Assembly: GCA_024405455.1 (NCBI GenBank)
Contig: JAKSOT010000010.1
Location: 1 to 39,301 of the forward strand
Length of the DNA stretch: 39,301 nt
DNA from: Akkermansia sp.
GTDB lineage: Bacteria > Verrucomicrobiota > Verrucomicrobiia > Verrucomicrobiales > Akkermansiaceae
Direction: 5' to 3'
The position numbers were made by a program, and so were the translations under genes. This document shows positions 14,593 to 27,153 of this stretch, in pieces (positions within the stretch are counted from its first letter, which is position 1; each line of letters starts with the position of its first letter). Under the pieces are notes generated by a model. It was not told the DNA's origin. It was given only the letters and a program-made list of their open reading frames with translations, and did not search any database.

Positions 14593-16269
14593 ATGAGCAA
14601 CGAGGAAAAGAAAGACTTCATCCGCGAGTGGATAGCGGCGGATATGGAGGAGAAGCACTACGAGGCCCCCATCACGCGCTTCCCGCCGGAGCCCAACGGG
14701 TATCTGCACATCGGCCACGCAAAGGCCATCTGCCTGGATTTCGGCATTGCGAAGGAATACGCGCACCGCGGGGCGGTGTGCCACCTGCGGTTCGACGACA
14801 CCAACCCGTGCAAGGAGGACGTGGAGTTCGTGAAGTCCATCCAGGAGGACATCCACTGGCTGGGGTTCGACTGGGGGGAGCACCTGTACTGGGCATCCAA
14901 CATCTTTGACTTCTACTACGACTGCGCCGTGGACCTCATCAAGCAGGGGCTGGCGTACGTGGACGAGCAGGACCGCGAGACCATGCGCCTGCAGAAGGGC
15001 GACCTCACGCACCCCGGCACGCCCTCGCCGTACCGCGACCGCTCCGTGGAGGAGAACCTGGCGCGCTTCCAGGACATGAAGGACGGCAAGTTCGAGGAGG
15101 GCGCCGCCGTGCTGCGCGCCAAGATCGACCTGGCCAGCAGCAACATGAACATGCGCGACCCCGTCATCTACCGCATCTCCTACGACCATCACCACAATAC
15201 GGGCGACAAGTGGTGCATCTACCCGATGTACGACTTCGCGCACCCGCTGGAGGACGCGTACGAGCACGTGACGCATTCCCTGTGCACGCTGGAGTTCGAG
15301 AACCACCGCCCGCTGTACGACTGGGTCATCGACCACTGCAAGGTGCCCGCCCGCCCGCAGCAGCGCGAGTTCTCCCGCCTCAACATCACCTACACCGTCA
15401 TGAGCAAGCGCAAGCTGCGCCAGATGGTGGAGGAGGGCTTTGTGGCCGGGTGGGACGACCCGCGCATGCCCACCATCTGCGGCATGCGCCGCCGCGGCTA
15501 CCCCGCCAAGGCCATTGTGGATTTCTGCGAGGGCGTGGGCATCACCAAGTTCAACGGCAACACCGATGTGGCGCGCCTGGAGAACGCCGTGCGCGCCGAG
15601 CTCAACACCAACGCCGAGCGACGCATGGCCGTCCTCAAGCCCCTCAAGCTCGTCCTCACCAACGTGCCGGACGACTTCGAGGAGGAGGTGGAGGTGGTCA
15701 TCAACCCGGAGAAGCCGGAGCTGGGCAGCCGCAAGGTCACCCTCACCAAGGAGGTGTGGATTGAGCGGGACGACTTCATGGTGGAGCCGCCCAAGAAGTA
15801 CAAGCGCCTTTCCCCCGGCGCCTGCGTGCGCCTGCGCGGTGCCTACTGCATGATCTGCCAGGGCTACGCCGCGGAGGACGACGGCACCGTGTCCGAGGTG
15901 CGCGCGGAAATCATCCCCGGCACCGTGGGGGCCAACCCGCCCGAGGGCATCAAGTGCAAGGGCGCCATCCATTGGGTGTCCGCCAAGCACGGCGTGAAGG
16001 CGGAGGTGCGCCTGTACGACCGCCTGTTCAAGGACGAGGCGCCGGACGCGAACCCGGAGGGCTTCCTGGCGTCGCTGAACGGGGATTCGCTCACCACCAT
16101 CACGGATGCGGTGGTGGAGCCGGCGCTGGCAGCCGCCGCGCCGGAGTTCCTCTGCCAGTTCGAGCGCCTGGGCTACTTTGTGGCGGACCGCTACGACCAC
16201 TCGCCGGAGCACCCCGTCTTCAACCGCTCCGTCGGCCTGCGCGATTCCTGGGCAAAAAGCCAACAGTAA
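14593..16269 (+). CDS. glnS: Glutaminyl-tRNA synthetase
   Basis: GlnRS (558 residues) charges tRNA-Gln directly. The class I signature PPEPNGYLHIGHAKA is at 31-45 (HIGH at 39-42) and the KMSKS-like VMSKR near residue 270. RFDDTNPCKED, DKWCIYPMYDFAHPLED and ITKFNGNTDVARLENAVR distinguish GlnRS from GluRS. The C-terminal beta-barrel anticodon domain (about 340-558) is complete. Possessing GlnRS is typical of Gammaproteobacteria, Bacteroidetes, Deinococci and Verrucomicrobiota-type lineages, which supports the taxonomic guess. ATG 14593 was chosen over 14551 because the promoter lies immediately upstream. The ribBA start is 6 bases after the stop, so one transcript is likely. Confidence 0.97.
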   Translation: MSNEEKKDFIREWIAADMEEKHYEAPITRFPPEPNGYLHIGHAKAICLDFGIAKEYAHRGAVCHLRFDDTNPCKEDVEFVKSIQEDIHWLGFDWGEHLYWASNIFDFYYDCAVDLIKQGLAYVDEQDRETMRLQKGDLTHPGTPSPYRDRSVEENLARFQDMKDGKFEEGAAVLRAKIDLASSNMNMRDPVIYRISYDHHHNTGDKWCIYPMYDFAHPLEDAYEHVTHSLCTLEFENHRPLYDWVIDHCKVPARPQQREFSRLNITYTVMSKRKLRQMVEEGFVAGWDDPRMPTICGMRRRGYPAKAIVDFCEGVGITKFNGNTDVARLENAVRAELNTNAERRMAVLKPLKLVLTNVPDDFEEEVEVVINPEKPELGSRKVTLTKEVWIERDDFMVEPPKKYKRLSPGACVRLRGAYCMICQGYAAEDDGTVSEVRAEIIPGTVGANPPEGIKCKGAIHWVSAKHGVKAEVRLYDRLFKDEAPDANPEGFLASLNGDSLTTITDAVVEPALAAAAPEFLCQFERLGYFVADRYDHSPEHPVFNRSVGLRDSWAKSQQ

Positions 16270-16275
16270 GCAACC

Positions 16276-17637
16276 ATGGGCACCGTTGAATTCCCCGCCA
16301 GGGACGGCGCGTTCGACATGAACGACTTCATCAACCGCTGCGATGCCGCCGTGAGCGGGCAGGACACCACCCCCCTGCCCCAAGACGAACCCGCACCCGC
16401 CGTGGAGCCCGCGGGCGAAATTCCCGTGGCGGACGGGCCAGACCCCATCGTGTACTCCCCGCTGGAGGAAGTGGTGGAGGAGCTGCGGCTCGGCAGGCTC
16501 ATCCTGGTGACGGACGACCCGAGCCGCGAGAACGAGGCGGACCTCATCTGCGCGGGTCAGTTCGCCACGCCGCAGAACATCAACTTCATGGCCACGCACG
16601 CCCGCGGGCTCATCTGCGTGCCCATGGCGCCGGAGCGCGTGGACGCCATCGGCCTGCCCATGCAGACCCAGCACAACACGGAGAAGCTGCACACAGCCTT
16701 CACCGTGAGCGTGGACGCCAAGGAGGGCACCACCACCGGCATCAGCGCCTTTGAACGTTCCATCACCACCATGAAGCTGGCGGACCCCGCCGCCGCGCTG
16801 GCGGATTTCGTGCAGCCCGGCCACAGCTTCCCGCTGCGCGCCCGAGAGGGCGGCGTGCTCCGCCGCGCCGGACACACGGAAGCCACCGTGGACCTCATGC
16901 GCATCGCCAACCTGCAACCCGTGGGCGTGTGCTGCGAAATCATGAAGGAGGACGGCACCATGGCGCGCCTCGGCGAGCTGGGGAGCTTCCAGAAGAAGTT
17001 TGCATTGAAAGCGTGCTCGCTCGCGCAAATCATCGCGTACCGCCAGCGCACGGAAACGCTCATCGAGCGGGACGAGGTGGTGAAGCTGCCCACCGCATAC
17101 GGCGATTTCATGTGCCACTCCTACCGCTCCAAGGTGGACGGCCAGACCCACCTGGCGCTTGTGCACGGGGAAATCGACCCGGAGAAGCCCGTGCTCTGCC
17201 GCGTGCACAGCGAGTGCCTCACCGGCGATGTATTCGGCAGCCGCCGCTGCGATTGCGGCGACCAGCTGCACCGCGCCATGGAGCGCGTGGCCAAGGAAGG
17301 CGGCGTCATCCTCTACCTCCGTCAGGAGGGCCGCGGCATCGGCCTCGCCGCCAAGCTCCACGCCTACAAGCTCCAGGAACAGGGGCTGGACACCGTGGAC
17401 GCCAACATCAAGCTCGGCTTCGCGCCGGACCTGCGGGACTACGGCGTGGGCGCGCAAATCCTGCGCGACCTCGGCGTGCGGCACCTGCGCCTGCTCACCA
17501 ACAACCCGCGCAAGATTGTGGGCCTCTCCGGCCACGGGCTAGATGTGGTGGAGCACCTGCCCATCTCCATCCCCCCCAACGAGGACAACGCACGCTACCT
17601 GGAAACCAAGCGCGACCGCATGGGACACATGAGTTAA
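16276..17637 (+). CDS. ribBA: Bifunctional DHBP synthase / GTP cyclohydrolase II
   Basis: RibBA supplies both precursors of riboflavin: DHBP synthase makes 3,4-dihydroxy-2-butanone 4-phosphate and GTP cyclohydrolase II opens GTP. The RibB half (about 55-255) shows TDDPSRENEADLICAG, the NFMATHARGLICVPM acid pocket and HTEATVDL. The RibA half shows RVHSECLTGDVFGSRRCDCG with its three zinc Cys, LRQEGRGIGL and LTNNPRK. The protein is 453 residues with a Pro/Glu/Asp-rich N-terminal extension of about 55, which looks disordered. A second Met at residue 15 is an alternative start. It lies between glnS and ftsH; a small GC hairpin without T-run follows. Confidence 0.97.
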   Translation: MGTVEFPARDGAFDMNDFINRCDAAVSGQDTTPLPQDEPAPAVEPAGEIPVADGPDPIVYSPLEEVVEELRLGRLILVTDDPSRENEADLICAGQFATPQNINFMATHARGLICVPMAPERVDAIGLPMQTQHNTEKLHTAFTVSVDAKEGTTTGISAFERSITTMKLADPAAALADFVQPGHSFPLRAREGGVLRRAGHTEATVDLMRIANLQPVGVCCEIMKEDGTMARLGELGSFQKKFALKACSLAQIIAYRQRTETLIERDEVVKLPTAYGDFMCHSYRSKVDGQTHLALVHGEIDPEKPVLCRVHSECLTGDVFGSRRCDCGDQLHRAMERVAKEGGVILYLRQEGRGIGLAAKLHAYKLQEQGLDTVDANIKLGFAPDLRDYGVGAQILRDLGVRHLRLLTNNPRKIVGLSGHGLDVVEHLPISIPPNEDNARYLETKRDRMGHMS

Positions 17638-17642
17638 CTCCC

Positions 17643-17659
17643 GCCCCGCATGACGGGGC
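17643..17659 (+). terminator. Short GC hairpin after ribBA
   Basis: GCCCCG (17643-17648), 5-base loop, CGGGGC (17654-17659). There is no T-run, so this is at best a weak terminator or pause before ftsH; a TACAAT -10-like box at 17699-17704 precedes the ftsH start. Confidence 0.3.
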
Positions 17660-17717
17660 ATGTCTGGAAAAGGCATTCCTTGCCAGGGAAAACCGCGCTA
17701 CAATCAGCTTAAAGAAA

Positions 17718-19993
<2,276 letters not shown>

Positions 19994-19997
<4 letters not shown>

Positions 19998-20335
19998 CCA
20001 GCCAAGAACTCGCCATCGCCTGCGCCAAGGCGGCAGACAACGCCAAGGCTTCCGACATCGCCGTGTACGACCTCCGCGGCACCTCCAGCATCACGGACTT
20101 CGCCATCGTCTGCACCGCAACCTCCGTTCCCCACCTCCGCGCCGTCCTGCGCGACGTGGACAAGGACATCAACGAGCAGCACGGCCTGAACCCCACCTAC
20201 GCCGAACGCACCCCCAACGCCCTCTGGTCCGTGCTGGACTACATCGACGTCATGGTCCACGTCATGGCCGCCGAGGTGCGCGACTTCTACAACCTCGAAC
20301 AGTTTTGGAAAGAGGAAAACCGCGTGGAATGGTGA
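19994..20335 (+). CDS. rsfS: Ribosomal silencing factor RsfS
   Basis: RsfS (Iojap family, DUF143) binds uL14 and blocks subunit joining when nutrients are scarce. The 113-residue protein shows the family pattern: KASDIAVYDLRGTSSITDFAIVCTATS, a central helix, and DYIDVMVHVMAAEVRDFYNLEQFW. Its ATG overlaps the ftsH stop (ATGA), so it is probably translated by coupling from ftsH. In many bacteria rsfS sits with nadD; that neighbour is missing here. Confidence 0.95.
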
Positions 20336-20342
20336 GCGCTAA

Positions 20343-20373
20343 TTAGGATTCCTGATTAGGATTAGGATTAGGA
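20343..20373. repeat. TTAGGA repeats between rsfS and NlpC gene
   Basis: Four TTAGGA copies (20343-20348, and three in tandem at 20356-20373) lie in the 57-base spacer of convergent genes. It is the same hexamer and orientation as 10988-11017. The first copy plus TTCCTGATT can fold into a small hairpin. Confidence 0.8.
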
Positions 20374-20392
20374 AATTCTGCGCGGGTGGTGA

Positions 20393-21109
20393 TTACTCGC
20401 GGATGCGGAGGTAGCGGTAGGGGCGGTACCCCTCGTCCAGGAAGTGCTGCGTGTCCACGCTCTTGTAGGCGCACTTCCATTCCGGCACGCCGCCGGATTC
20501 AACGATGACCATGTGCCGGTGGTCCGCTTCCTCCCAGCGCAGGAACAGCCACACATGCACCCCCGGCAGCAGCATGATGTCGCCCGGCTGCAGCTCGTCC
20601 ACGCCGGCCAGCGGGCGGCACAGCGCGGCCAGCTCGCGCGTGGAGTACGGGCGCTCCAACCGCCAGCAGCGGGAAACGAAGCCGCTGCAGTCGATGCCCG
20701 CCGCATAGCGGCTCACCGCATCGTCGCCCCCGGCTATCTTGGTTGGTGAGGCGTAGTCGCCGGCGTACACGGTGGCATCGTTGTGCAGGCGGTGCAGGAA
20801 CTCCTTGGGCGTATCGAACCCGCCCCACTTGTAGGGCATGCCCGTGTTGCCGCCCAGGGTCCACCAGAAGCGCCAGTCCATGTCGTCGTGCGCGGCATCC
20901 GGGGTATCCACGCGCAGCCCTTGCGGGTCGTTGCCGTGCATGCGCATGCGGCGCTCGCCGTTCCAGCGCAGCGTGGCGTAGGCATCCGCTATCTGCTGCA
21001 CCTCCGCGCGTGTCACGCCGCGCGCCGGCGGCAGGATGTCCGCCGCCACCTCCGGCGGCACGGAACACCCCGCCAGCAATAGCACCGCGGCTGCCAACAA
21101 AAACCTCAT
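20393..21109 (-). CDS. NlpC/P60 family cell-wall hydrolase lipoprotein
   Basis: The 238-residue protein starts with a lipoprotein signal (lipobox LLAGC, Cys15). The C-terminal NlpC/P60 papain-like domain has the catalytic Cys141 in GIDCSGFVSRCW, the His185 region in GDIMLLPGVHVWLF and a third polar residue probably in the HMVIVESGG strand. These enzymes cut gamma-D-Glu-DAP or other stem-peptide bonds in peptidoglycan. The usual YKWGG (residues 93-97) is separated from the Cys by about 44 residues, longer than in typical members. It converges on rsfS across TTAGGA repeats. No clear promoter was found upstream. Confidence 0.88.
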   Translation of the reverse strand: MRFLLAAAVLLLAGCSVPPEVAADILPPARGVTRAEVQQIADAYATLRWNGERRMRMHGNDPQGLRVDTPDAAHDDMDWRFWWTLGGNTGMPYKWGGFDTPKEFLHRLHNDATVYAGDYASPTKIAGGDDAVSRYAAGIDCSGFVSRCWRLERPYSTRELAALCRPLAGVDELQPGDIMLLPGVHVWLFLRWEEADHRHMVIVESGGVPEWKCAYKSVDTQHFLDEGYRPYRYLRIRE

Positions 21110-21337
21110 GCACCTATGCTACCCACCCCGCCCCGCCTTGGCAAGAAAAATGCCGCCAGGGTGCGTGTGTTCCACAAGTGTCCCAAAGAATTCTTTACGG
21201 CTACGCAAGACGTTGATGTTCTCGAATATGGATAATTTTCGCAAAAATCGAAGCCCTCCTCCATTGCATGGCAGCAGAAGAACGCTCGGAGAGGGGCCGT
21301 TTCATCCACGCATAATCTCATTTTAGCAAATTTCGGC
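21110..21337. other. Intergenic region between NlpC and abiE genes
   Basis: This 228-base divergent spacer becomes AT-richer from about 21180 toward the abiE pair. I find no RNA gene, convincing promoter or repeat in it. Confidence 0.4.
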
Positions 21338-22015
21338 TTGTATTACTCTGCAAAATATGATATTCCTAAATGCGCCATGGCAGAGGCAATGATACAGGAA
21401 CTGGGTTCGCGGCCCGTGACTAGCGCGCAGCTGTACAGCTGCATGCGCGGCTATAATGCGCCGCCCGCGCATGTGGCTGTGCTGAAGCGGCGCGGGGAGG
21501 TGGTACCGCTGCGGCGCGGGCTGTACGTGTGCCGCCGGGAAGGGACTTTGCTCTCGGAGGGGCTGATAGCGAACCAAATCGTCACGCCGTCGTACATATC
21601 GTACGAGACCGCCTTGTCATGGCACGGCATCATCCCGGAACGGGTGGCCGTGGTGCGTTCCGCCTGCATGGCGCGCTCCAAGGAATTCCGGAACGCCACC
21701 GGGCGATACACCTACACGCAGGTTGCACCGGGATATTTCGAGCTGGGACAAACAATGCAGGGGAAAGGCGCGGATGCATACGTGATGGCGCGCCCCGAAA
21801 AGGCGCTGTGCGACCTCATCCTGTCCACACCGAGGCTGCGGTTGCAGTCGCCGCGTGCGGCGCGCACCTATGCAGAATATTACCTACGGGTAGATATGGA
21901 TGAGCTGGCGGGCTGGGATGCCGACCTCATCCACGCCTGCGCGCTGGCAGCCAACAAGAAGAACAAGGACCTATTGCACTTGGAAAGGATGATACGCGAT
22001 GAACAACGTGATTGA
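21338..22015 (+). CDS. abiEi: AbiEi-type antitoxin of a type IV TA system
   Basis: Up to 225 residues: an N-terminal winged-helix part (IQELGSRPVTSAQLYSCMRGYNAPPAHVAVLKRRGEVVPLRRGLYV, a typical AbiEi DNA-binding start) followed by the AbiEi C-terminal region with TPSYISYETALSWHGIIPE and ARPEKALCDLIL. AbiEi represses its own operon and counteracts AbiEii. The start is uncertain: TTG at 21338 gives the longest form, while ATG at 21377 (MAEAMIQEL) or 21389 would begin just before the winged helix; no Shine-Dalgarno marks any of them. It overlaps abiEii by 17 bases. Third codon positions are visibly richer in A/T than in neighbours, suggesting transfer. Confidence 0.82.
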   Translation: MYYSAKYDIPKCAMAEAMIQELGSRPVTSAQLYSCMRGYNAPPAHVAVLKRRGEVVPLRRGLYVCRREGTLLSEGLIANQIVTPSYISYETALSWHGIIPERVAVVRSACMARSKEFRNATGRYTYTQVAPGYFELGQTMQGKGADAYVMARPEKALCDLILSTPRLRLQSPRAARTYAEYYLRVDMDELAGWDADLIHACALAANKKNKDLLHLERMIRDEQRD

Positions 22016-22838
22016 GCAAATGCTCTCCCGGTACGAGATAGGGAGCGTGCAAAAGGAAATCGACGCCCTGCGGGAAATCGTGCAGCAAATAGCGCTGGCT
22101 GGGCTGGCGCGAGCGGGGTTCTTTGAGAAAGCCGCCTTCTACGGCGGCACGTGCCTGCGCATTTTCCACGGGTTGCCGCGCTTCTCGGAAGACATGGACT
22201 TCTCCCTGCTGGAGGCGGACGAGGCCTTCAGCCTGGAAGCCTATTTCCCCGCTATCGTGGAGGAATTCGCCCTGCTCGGGCAGAGTGTCACCATCACGCA
22301 AAAGCTGAAGTCACACCAATCCGACATCCGCTCCGCCTTCCTGAAGAGCGAGACCGCCCAATACGACCTGCAACTGGAACGCGGGCGCGCCATCAAGATC
22401 AAGATTGAGGTGGACACCACGCCGCCGCTCAACTTCGGCACCGAATGGCACGAGCTGGATTTGCCCCGACCGTTCCATGCCCGCTGCGTCTCCCTGCCCT
22501 GTCTCTTTGCGGGCAAGCTGAGCGCGCTGATCTACAGGGCCTGGCAGCACAGGGTCAAGGGGCGCGACTGGTATGATTTCGAGTGGTACGTGAACAAGGG
22601 CGTTCCCATGGACTTCACACATTTTGTGGAACGTGCCTGCGAGGGCGGCAAGGAGGAGCGCGACGCCATGACACCCGAACTCATGATGCAACGTCTGCGC
22701 GCGCGTATCACGTCCGCCAACGTCCAAGATGTCAAAACGGACGTTGTCAACTTTATCGACGACCCCGCATCCCTGCAACACTGGAGCACCGACTACTTTT
22801 TGTCCCTTGCGGAGAAAATGGCGATTGTCGCGCAGTAG
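21999..22838 (+). CDS. abiEii: AbiEii/AbiGii-family nucleotidyltransferase toxin
   Basis: A 279-residue nucleotidyltransferase-fold toxin. The catalytic motif is FYGGTCLRIFHG (Gly49-Gly50), followed by RFSEDMDFSLL with Asp65 and Asp67 as the metal-binding pair. KIKIEVDT supplies the third acidic residue, and the C-terminal GKLSALIYRAWQHRVKGRDWYDFEWY is the conserved Lys/Arg-Asp block of AbiEii. Members inhibit growth and abort phage infection, some by adding nucleotides to tRNA or other RNAs; the target here is not known. Together with the upstream gene it forms a complete type IV pair. It ends 12 bases from the convergent symporter gene. Confidence 0.87.
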   Translation: MNNVIEQMLSRYEIGSVQKEIDALREIVQQIALAGLARAGFFEKAAFYGGTCLRIFHGLPRFSEDMDFSLLEADEAFSLEAYFPAIVEEFALLGQSVTITQKLKSHQSDIRSAFLKSETAQYDLQLERGRAIKIKIEVDTTPPLNFGTEWHELDLPRPFHARCVSLPCLFAGKLSALIYRAWQHRVKGRDWYDFEWYVNKGVPMDFTHFVERACEGGKEERDAMTPELMMQRLRARITSANVQDVKTDVVNFIDDPASLQHWSTDYFLSLAEKMAIVAQ

Positions 22839-22850
22839 TTTTGCGTGGGG

Positions 22851-24422
22851 TTATTTGGAACGGAAGGCGGCGCCGACGAGGAAGGTGACGGCGGTACCGA
22901 TAGTGACGCGCCAGGGGAAGGCGATGGGGGGAAGGATGCCGTAGCGGCCGAGGAGTTCCAGGGCGATGACGGCGGCGAAACCGGCGAGCATGGCGAGGAC
23001 GTTGCCGAGGTCGTTGCCGCGCGATTTGGTGAGCATGCCGAGCAGGAAAATGCCGAGCAGGGAGCCGTAGGTGTAGCCGAAGATGCCGAGCGCAATCGGC
23101 AGGATGCGCACGGTGGGCTCCATCACGCTGTACCAGGCGGTAACCGCGCCCACGGCTATCAGCAGCACCGCGAATCCCACGGTGAGCAGGCGCACGGCGC
23201 GCAGCATCTGGGCGTCGGTGGCGTCGGGGTGGAAGACGTCGCGGTACCAGTCGCGCGTGGCGGTGGTGGCGAGTGCGTTGAGTGCGGTGGAGAGGGAGCC
23301 CATGGCGGTGGCGAGCAGGGCTGCCACCAGCAGGCCGCGCACGCCCGCGGGCAGGTAGTGGATGATGAAGTAGGGGAAAATCTCAATCTGCTTTTCCGGC
23401 GGTGCGATTCCGTTCACGGCGAAGTACACGAACAGCAGCATGCCGCAGGAGAGGAACACCAGCACAATCGGCATGTCCAGGATGCCGGAGAGGATGACGG
23501 CGCGCGTGCCGGTCTTGCTGTCGCGCGCGGCGAGCATGCGCTGCACCATGTCCTGGTCGGTTCCGTGTGTGGCCATGGTGAGGAAGGTGGCGCCGAGGAA
23601 CGCGCTCCAGAGGGTGTACTCCGAGCCGAGGATGTTCTTCACGTCGGCAATGAACCCCTGCCCCGTCACGCCCCAGTCGAACACTTTGCCGGGCTGCAGG
23701 TGCTCCACCTTGCAGGGGTTGTAGTCGGTGTTGCCGAGGGTGGCGCAGATGGTGTTCCAGGCGTCGCCCCAGGAGCCGCCGCCCTTGATGCTGAAGAGTA
23801 GGATGCCGATGGTGGTGAAGACGGCGATGAAGAGGATGGAGGCCTGGAGCACATCGGTCCACACCACGGCCTTGAGTCCGCCCAGCGTGGTGTACACGGC
23901 GGTGGCGACGGTGATGAGGGTGAGCGCGCCGATGTAGATGACGACGGTCTCCGTGGGCGTTGCGGATTCCCGCCCCACCAGAAACATGTACGCCAGCACC
24001 AGCAGGATACCCGCGAAGAACAGGCGCGTGCCGCTCGCCAGCACGCGGCTGATGAGGAAGGTGACGCTCGCCCAGCGCCGCGTGGTCACGCCGAACCGCT
24101 TCTCCAGGTACTCGTAGATGGACACCACCTTGTACTGATAGTACGGCTTGAGGAAGAGCTTGCCGACCACGATGCGGCCCAGCAGGGTGCCGATGCCGAG
24201 CTGCACGTAGGTGAAGTTGCGCAGGGCGAAGCCCTCGCCCGGCGTGCCGAGGAAGGTGGCGGCGCTGATCTCCGCGGCAATGATGGAGGCCAGGATGGCC
24301 CACCACGGCAGGCTGCGGTTGCCCAGCGCGTAGCTCTCCAGGCTGTCCTGCCGGCGCCCCACGTACAGCCCGATGCCGAAGATGGCGCAGAAGTACGCGG
24401 CTATGACAGCAATGTCCAGCAT
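22851..24422 (-). CDS. Sodium:solute symporter (SSS family)
   Basis: A 523-residue inner-membrane transporter with about 13 hydrophobic helices, starting LDIAVIAAYFCAIFGIGLYVGRR. SSS/SLC5 hallmarks: YALGNRSLPWWAILASIIAAEISAATFLGTPGEGF (TM1-TM2 sodium-site region), VVSIYEYLEKRFG, YTTLGGLKAVVWTDVLQ and GTDQDMVQRMLAARD, the last being the signature around TM7-8. It imports a small solute with Na+; sugars, sialic acid, nucleobases or carboxylates are all possible and the sequence does not decide. It lies 33 bases after pyrG in the same direction, probably co-transcribed. Confidence 0.93.
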   Translation of the reverse strand: MLDIAVIAAYFCAIFGIGLYVGRRQDSLESYALGNRSLPWWAILASIIAAEISAATFLGTPGEGFALRNFTYVQLGIGTLLGRIVVGKLFLKPYYQYKVVSIYEYLEKRFGVTTRRWASVTFLISRVLASGTRLFFAGILLVLAYMFLVGRESATPTETVVIYIGALTLITVATAVYTTLGGLKAVVWTDVLQASILFIAVFTTIGILLFSIKGGGSWGDAWNTICATLGNTDYNPCKVEHLQPGKVFDWGVTGQGFIADVKNILGSEYTLWSAFLGATFLTMATHGTDQDMVQRMLAARDSKTGTRAVILSGILDMPIVLVFLSCGMLLFVYFAVNGIAPPEKQIEIFPYFIIHYLPAGVRGLLVAALLATAMGSLSTALNALATTATRDWYRDVFHPDATDAQMLRAVRLLTVGFAVLLIAVGAVTAWYSVMEPTVRILPIALGIFGYTYGSLLGIFLLGMLTKSRGNDLGNVLAMLAGFAAVIALELLGRYGILPPIAFPWRVTIGTAVTFLVGAAFRSK

Positions 24423-24455
24423 GGCGGGAACGCGGGCGGCGTGCGGGGGGCTGCG

Positions 24456-26122
<1,667 letters not shown>

Positions 26123-26214
26123 GCTTTTCACGGCGAGCGAGTGCCGGATTTGACGGTTTTCAGCAGGAAACACGCATTTTTATCCATTGAGCAGCAACAA
26201 ATTGAAGAATTTCC

Positions 26215-26243
26215 TTGCCAGAGGGCGGAATGGCGGCTAGACT
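26215..26243 (+). promoter_or_regulatory. Promoter of the ROK-like regulator
   Basis: TTGCCA (26215-26220), 17-bp spacer, TAGACT (26238-26243); the ATG at 26266 is 22 bases beyond. The AT-rich stretch 26243-26265 (tttattaaccctgtttacaa) could hold an autoregulatory operator. Confidence 0.55.
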
Positions 26244-26265
26244 TTATTAACCCTGTTTACAAAAT

Positions 26266-27153
26266 ATGCCGAACGCAGAGGAAAGGATACGACGTCTGCT
26301 GCGGGCCGGGGAGGCGGTGACACGCCCTGCCCTGGCGCGCGCTGCGGGCGTGAGCGTGGTGCTGGCGGGCCGCATCGTGGCGCGCCTGGTGGCGCGCGGC
26401 GAGGTGGAGGAGGCAGGCTGCGTGCCGTCGGGCGGGGGACGTCCCGTGATGCAGTACCGCGTGGCGGCGGGGTACGGGCGGCTGGTGCATTTCCGCGTGG
26501 AGCGCGCGGGGCACGTGCTGCGCGGCGGCGCGGTGGTCACCGACATGCGGGGCGAGCCGCTGCACCGCAGCCGCGAGATGAGTTTCGCCATGCTGCATGC
26601 GGAAAGCCTGGACGACTGGCTGGACGCGAACGCGCGGCGCGGGGGCGCGCCGCTGCGGGGCATCACGCTGAGCCTGCCGGAAACTCTGCCGCCGTGCGGG
26701 CTGGAGGAACACCTTGCGCACCGCTACGGCTGCCCCGTGCGGCGCATCAACGCCGCGCTCGCGCTCGCCATGCGGGAAACGCGTGACGACACGCTGGTGC
26801 TCTACCTGCCGCGCGGGGGCGTGCCGCAGGGGGCGCACAGGCGGCGCGGCGGCATCGTGCCGTGCGGCCAGCTGCACCTGCTGCCCGTGCAGGTGCCGTG
26901 GGAGGAGATGGACTACGGGGACGCCACGCTGGTGGTGGAAACGGTGTCGCGCCTGGTGATGCTGCTCACGTGCACGCTGTCGCCGCGGCGCGTGGCGCTG
27001 TACGCAGACTTCTGGAGCGGCAAGCTCACCACGCGCATCCGCTACAACTGCTCCGCCAAGCTGGAGCGCTGTCCCGCCCCGCCATCCCTGCACTTCCGCC
27101 CCCTGCCGGAGGAAGGCATGGAGGCCATCTTGGCGCGCACCGCAGCCAGGTGA
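26266..27153 (+). CDS. ROK-type transcriptional regulator, degenerate kinase domain
   Basis: The N-terminal 65 residues form a winged helix-turn-helix like NagC/XylR regulators: RIRRLLRAGEAVTRPALARAAGVSVVLAGRIVARLVARGEVEE then GGGRPVMQYRV. The rest is a shortened, degenerate ROK domain: in GCPVRRINAALALAMRET the usual ND-A-N catalytic Asp region reads IN-A-A, and no ROK zinc Cys cluster is seen. Length is 295 against about 380 for full ROK repressors. It probably binds DNA and perhaps a sugar, with no kinase activity. It overlaps the Sel1 gene by GTGA. The nearby NahK gene makes an amino-sugar signal thinkable, but this is only proximity. Confidence 0.65.
   Translation: MPNAEERIRRLLRAGEAVTRPALARAAGVSVVLAGRIVARLVARGEVEEAGCVPSGGGRPVMQYRVAAGYGRLVHFRVERAGHVLRGGAVVTDMRGEPLHRSREMSFAMLHAESLDDWLDANARRGGAPLRGITLSLPETLPPCGLEEHLAHRYGCPVRRINAALALAMRETRDDTLVLYLPRGGVPQGAHRRRGGIVPCGQLHLLPVQVPWEEMDYGDATLVVETVSRLVMLLTCTLSPRRVALYADFWSGKLTTRIRYNCSAKLERCPAPPSLHFRPLPEEGMEAILARTAAR

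Noticed and set aside
14449..17535. A 1,028-codon open frame on the minus strand opposite glnS and ribBA
   Set aside because: Its translation is Val/His/Ala/Gly-rich low complexity, as expected from the complement of GC3-rich genes, and the plus-strand proteins are unmistakable.
17680..17704. TTGCCA and TACAAT as an ftsH promoter
   Set aside because: The spacing is 13 bases, too short for a sigma70-type promoter; only the -10-like box is mentioned.
16929..17717. A 263-residue N-terminal extension of FtsH
   Set aside because: It lies in another frame of ribBA, is Arg/Pro/Gly-rich, and the ATG at 17718 gives the normal FtsH N-terminus.
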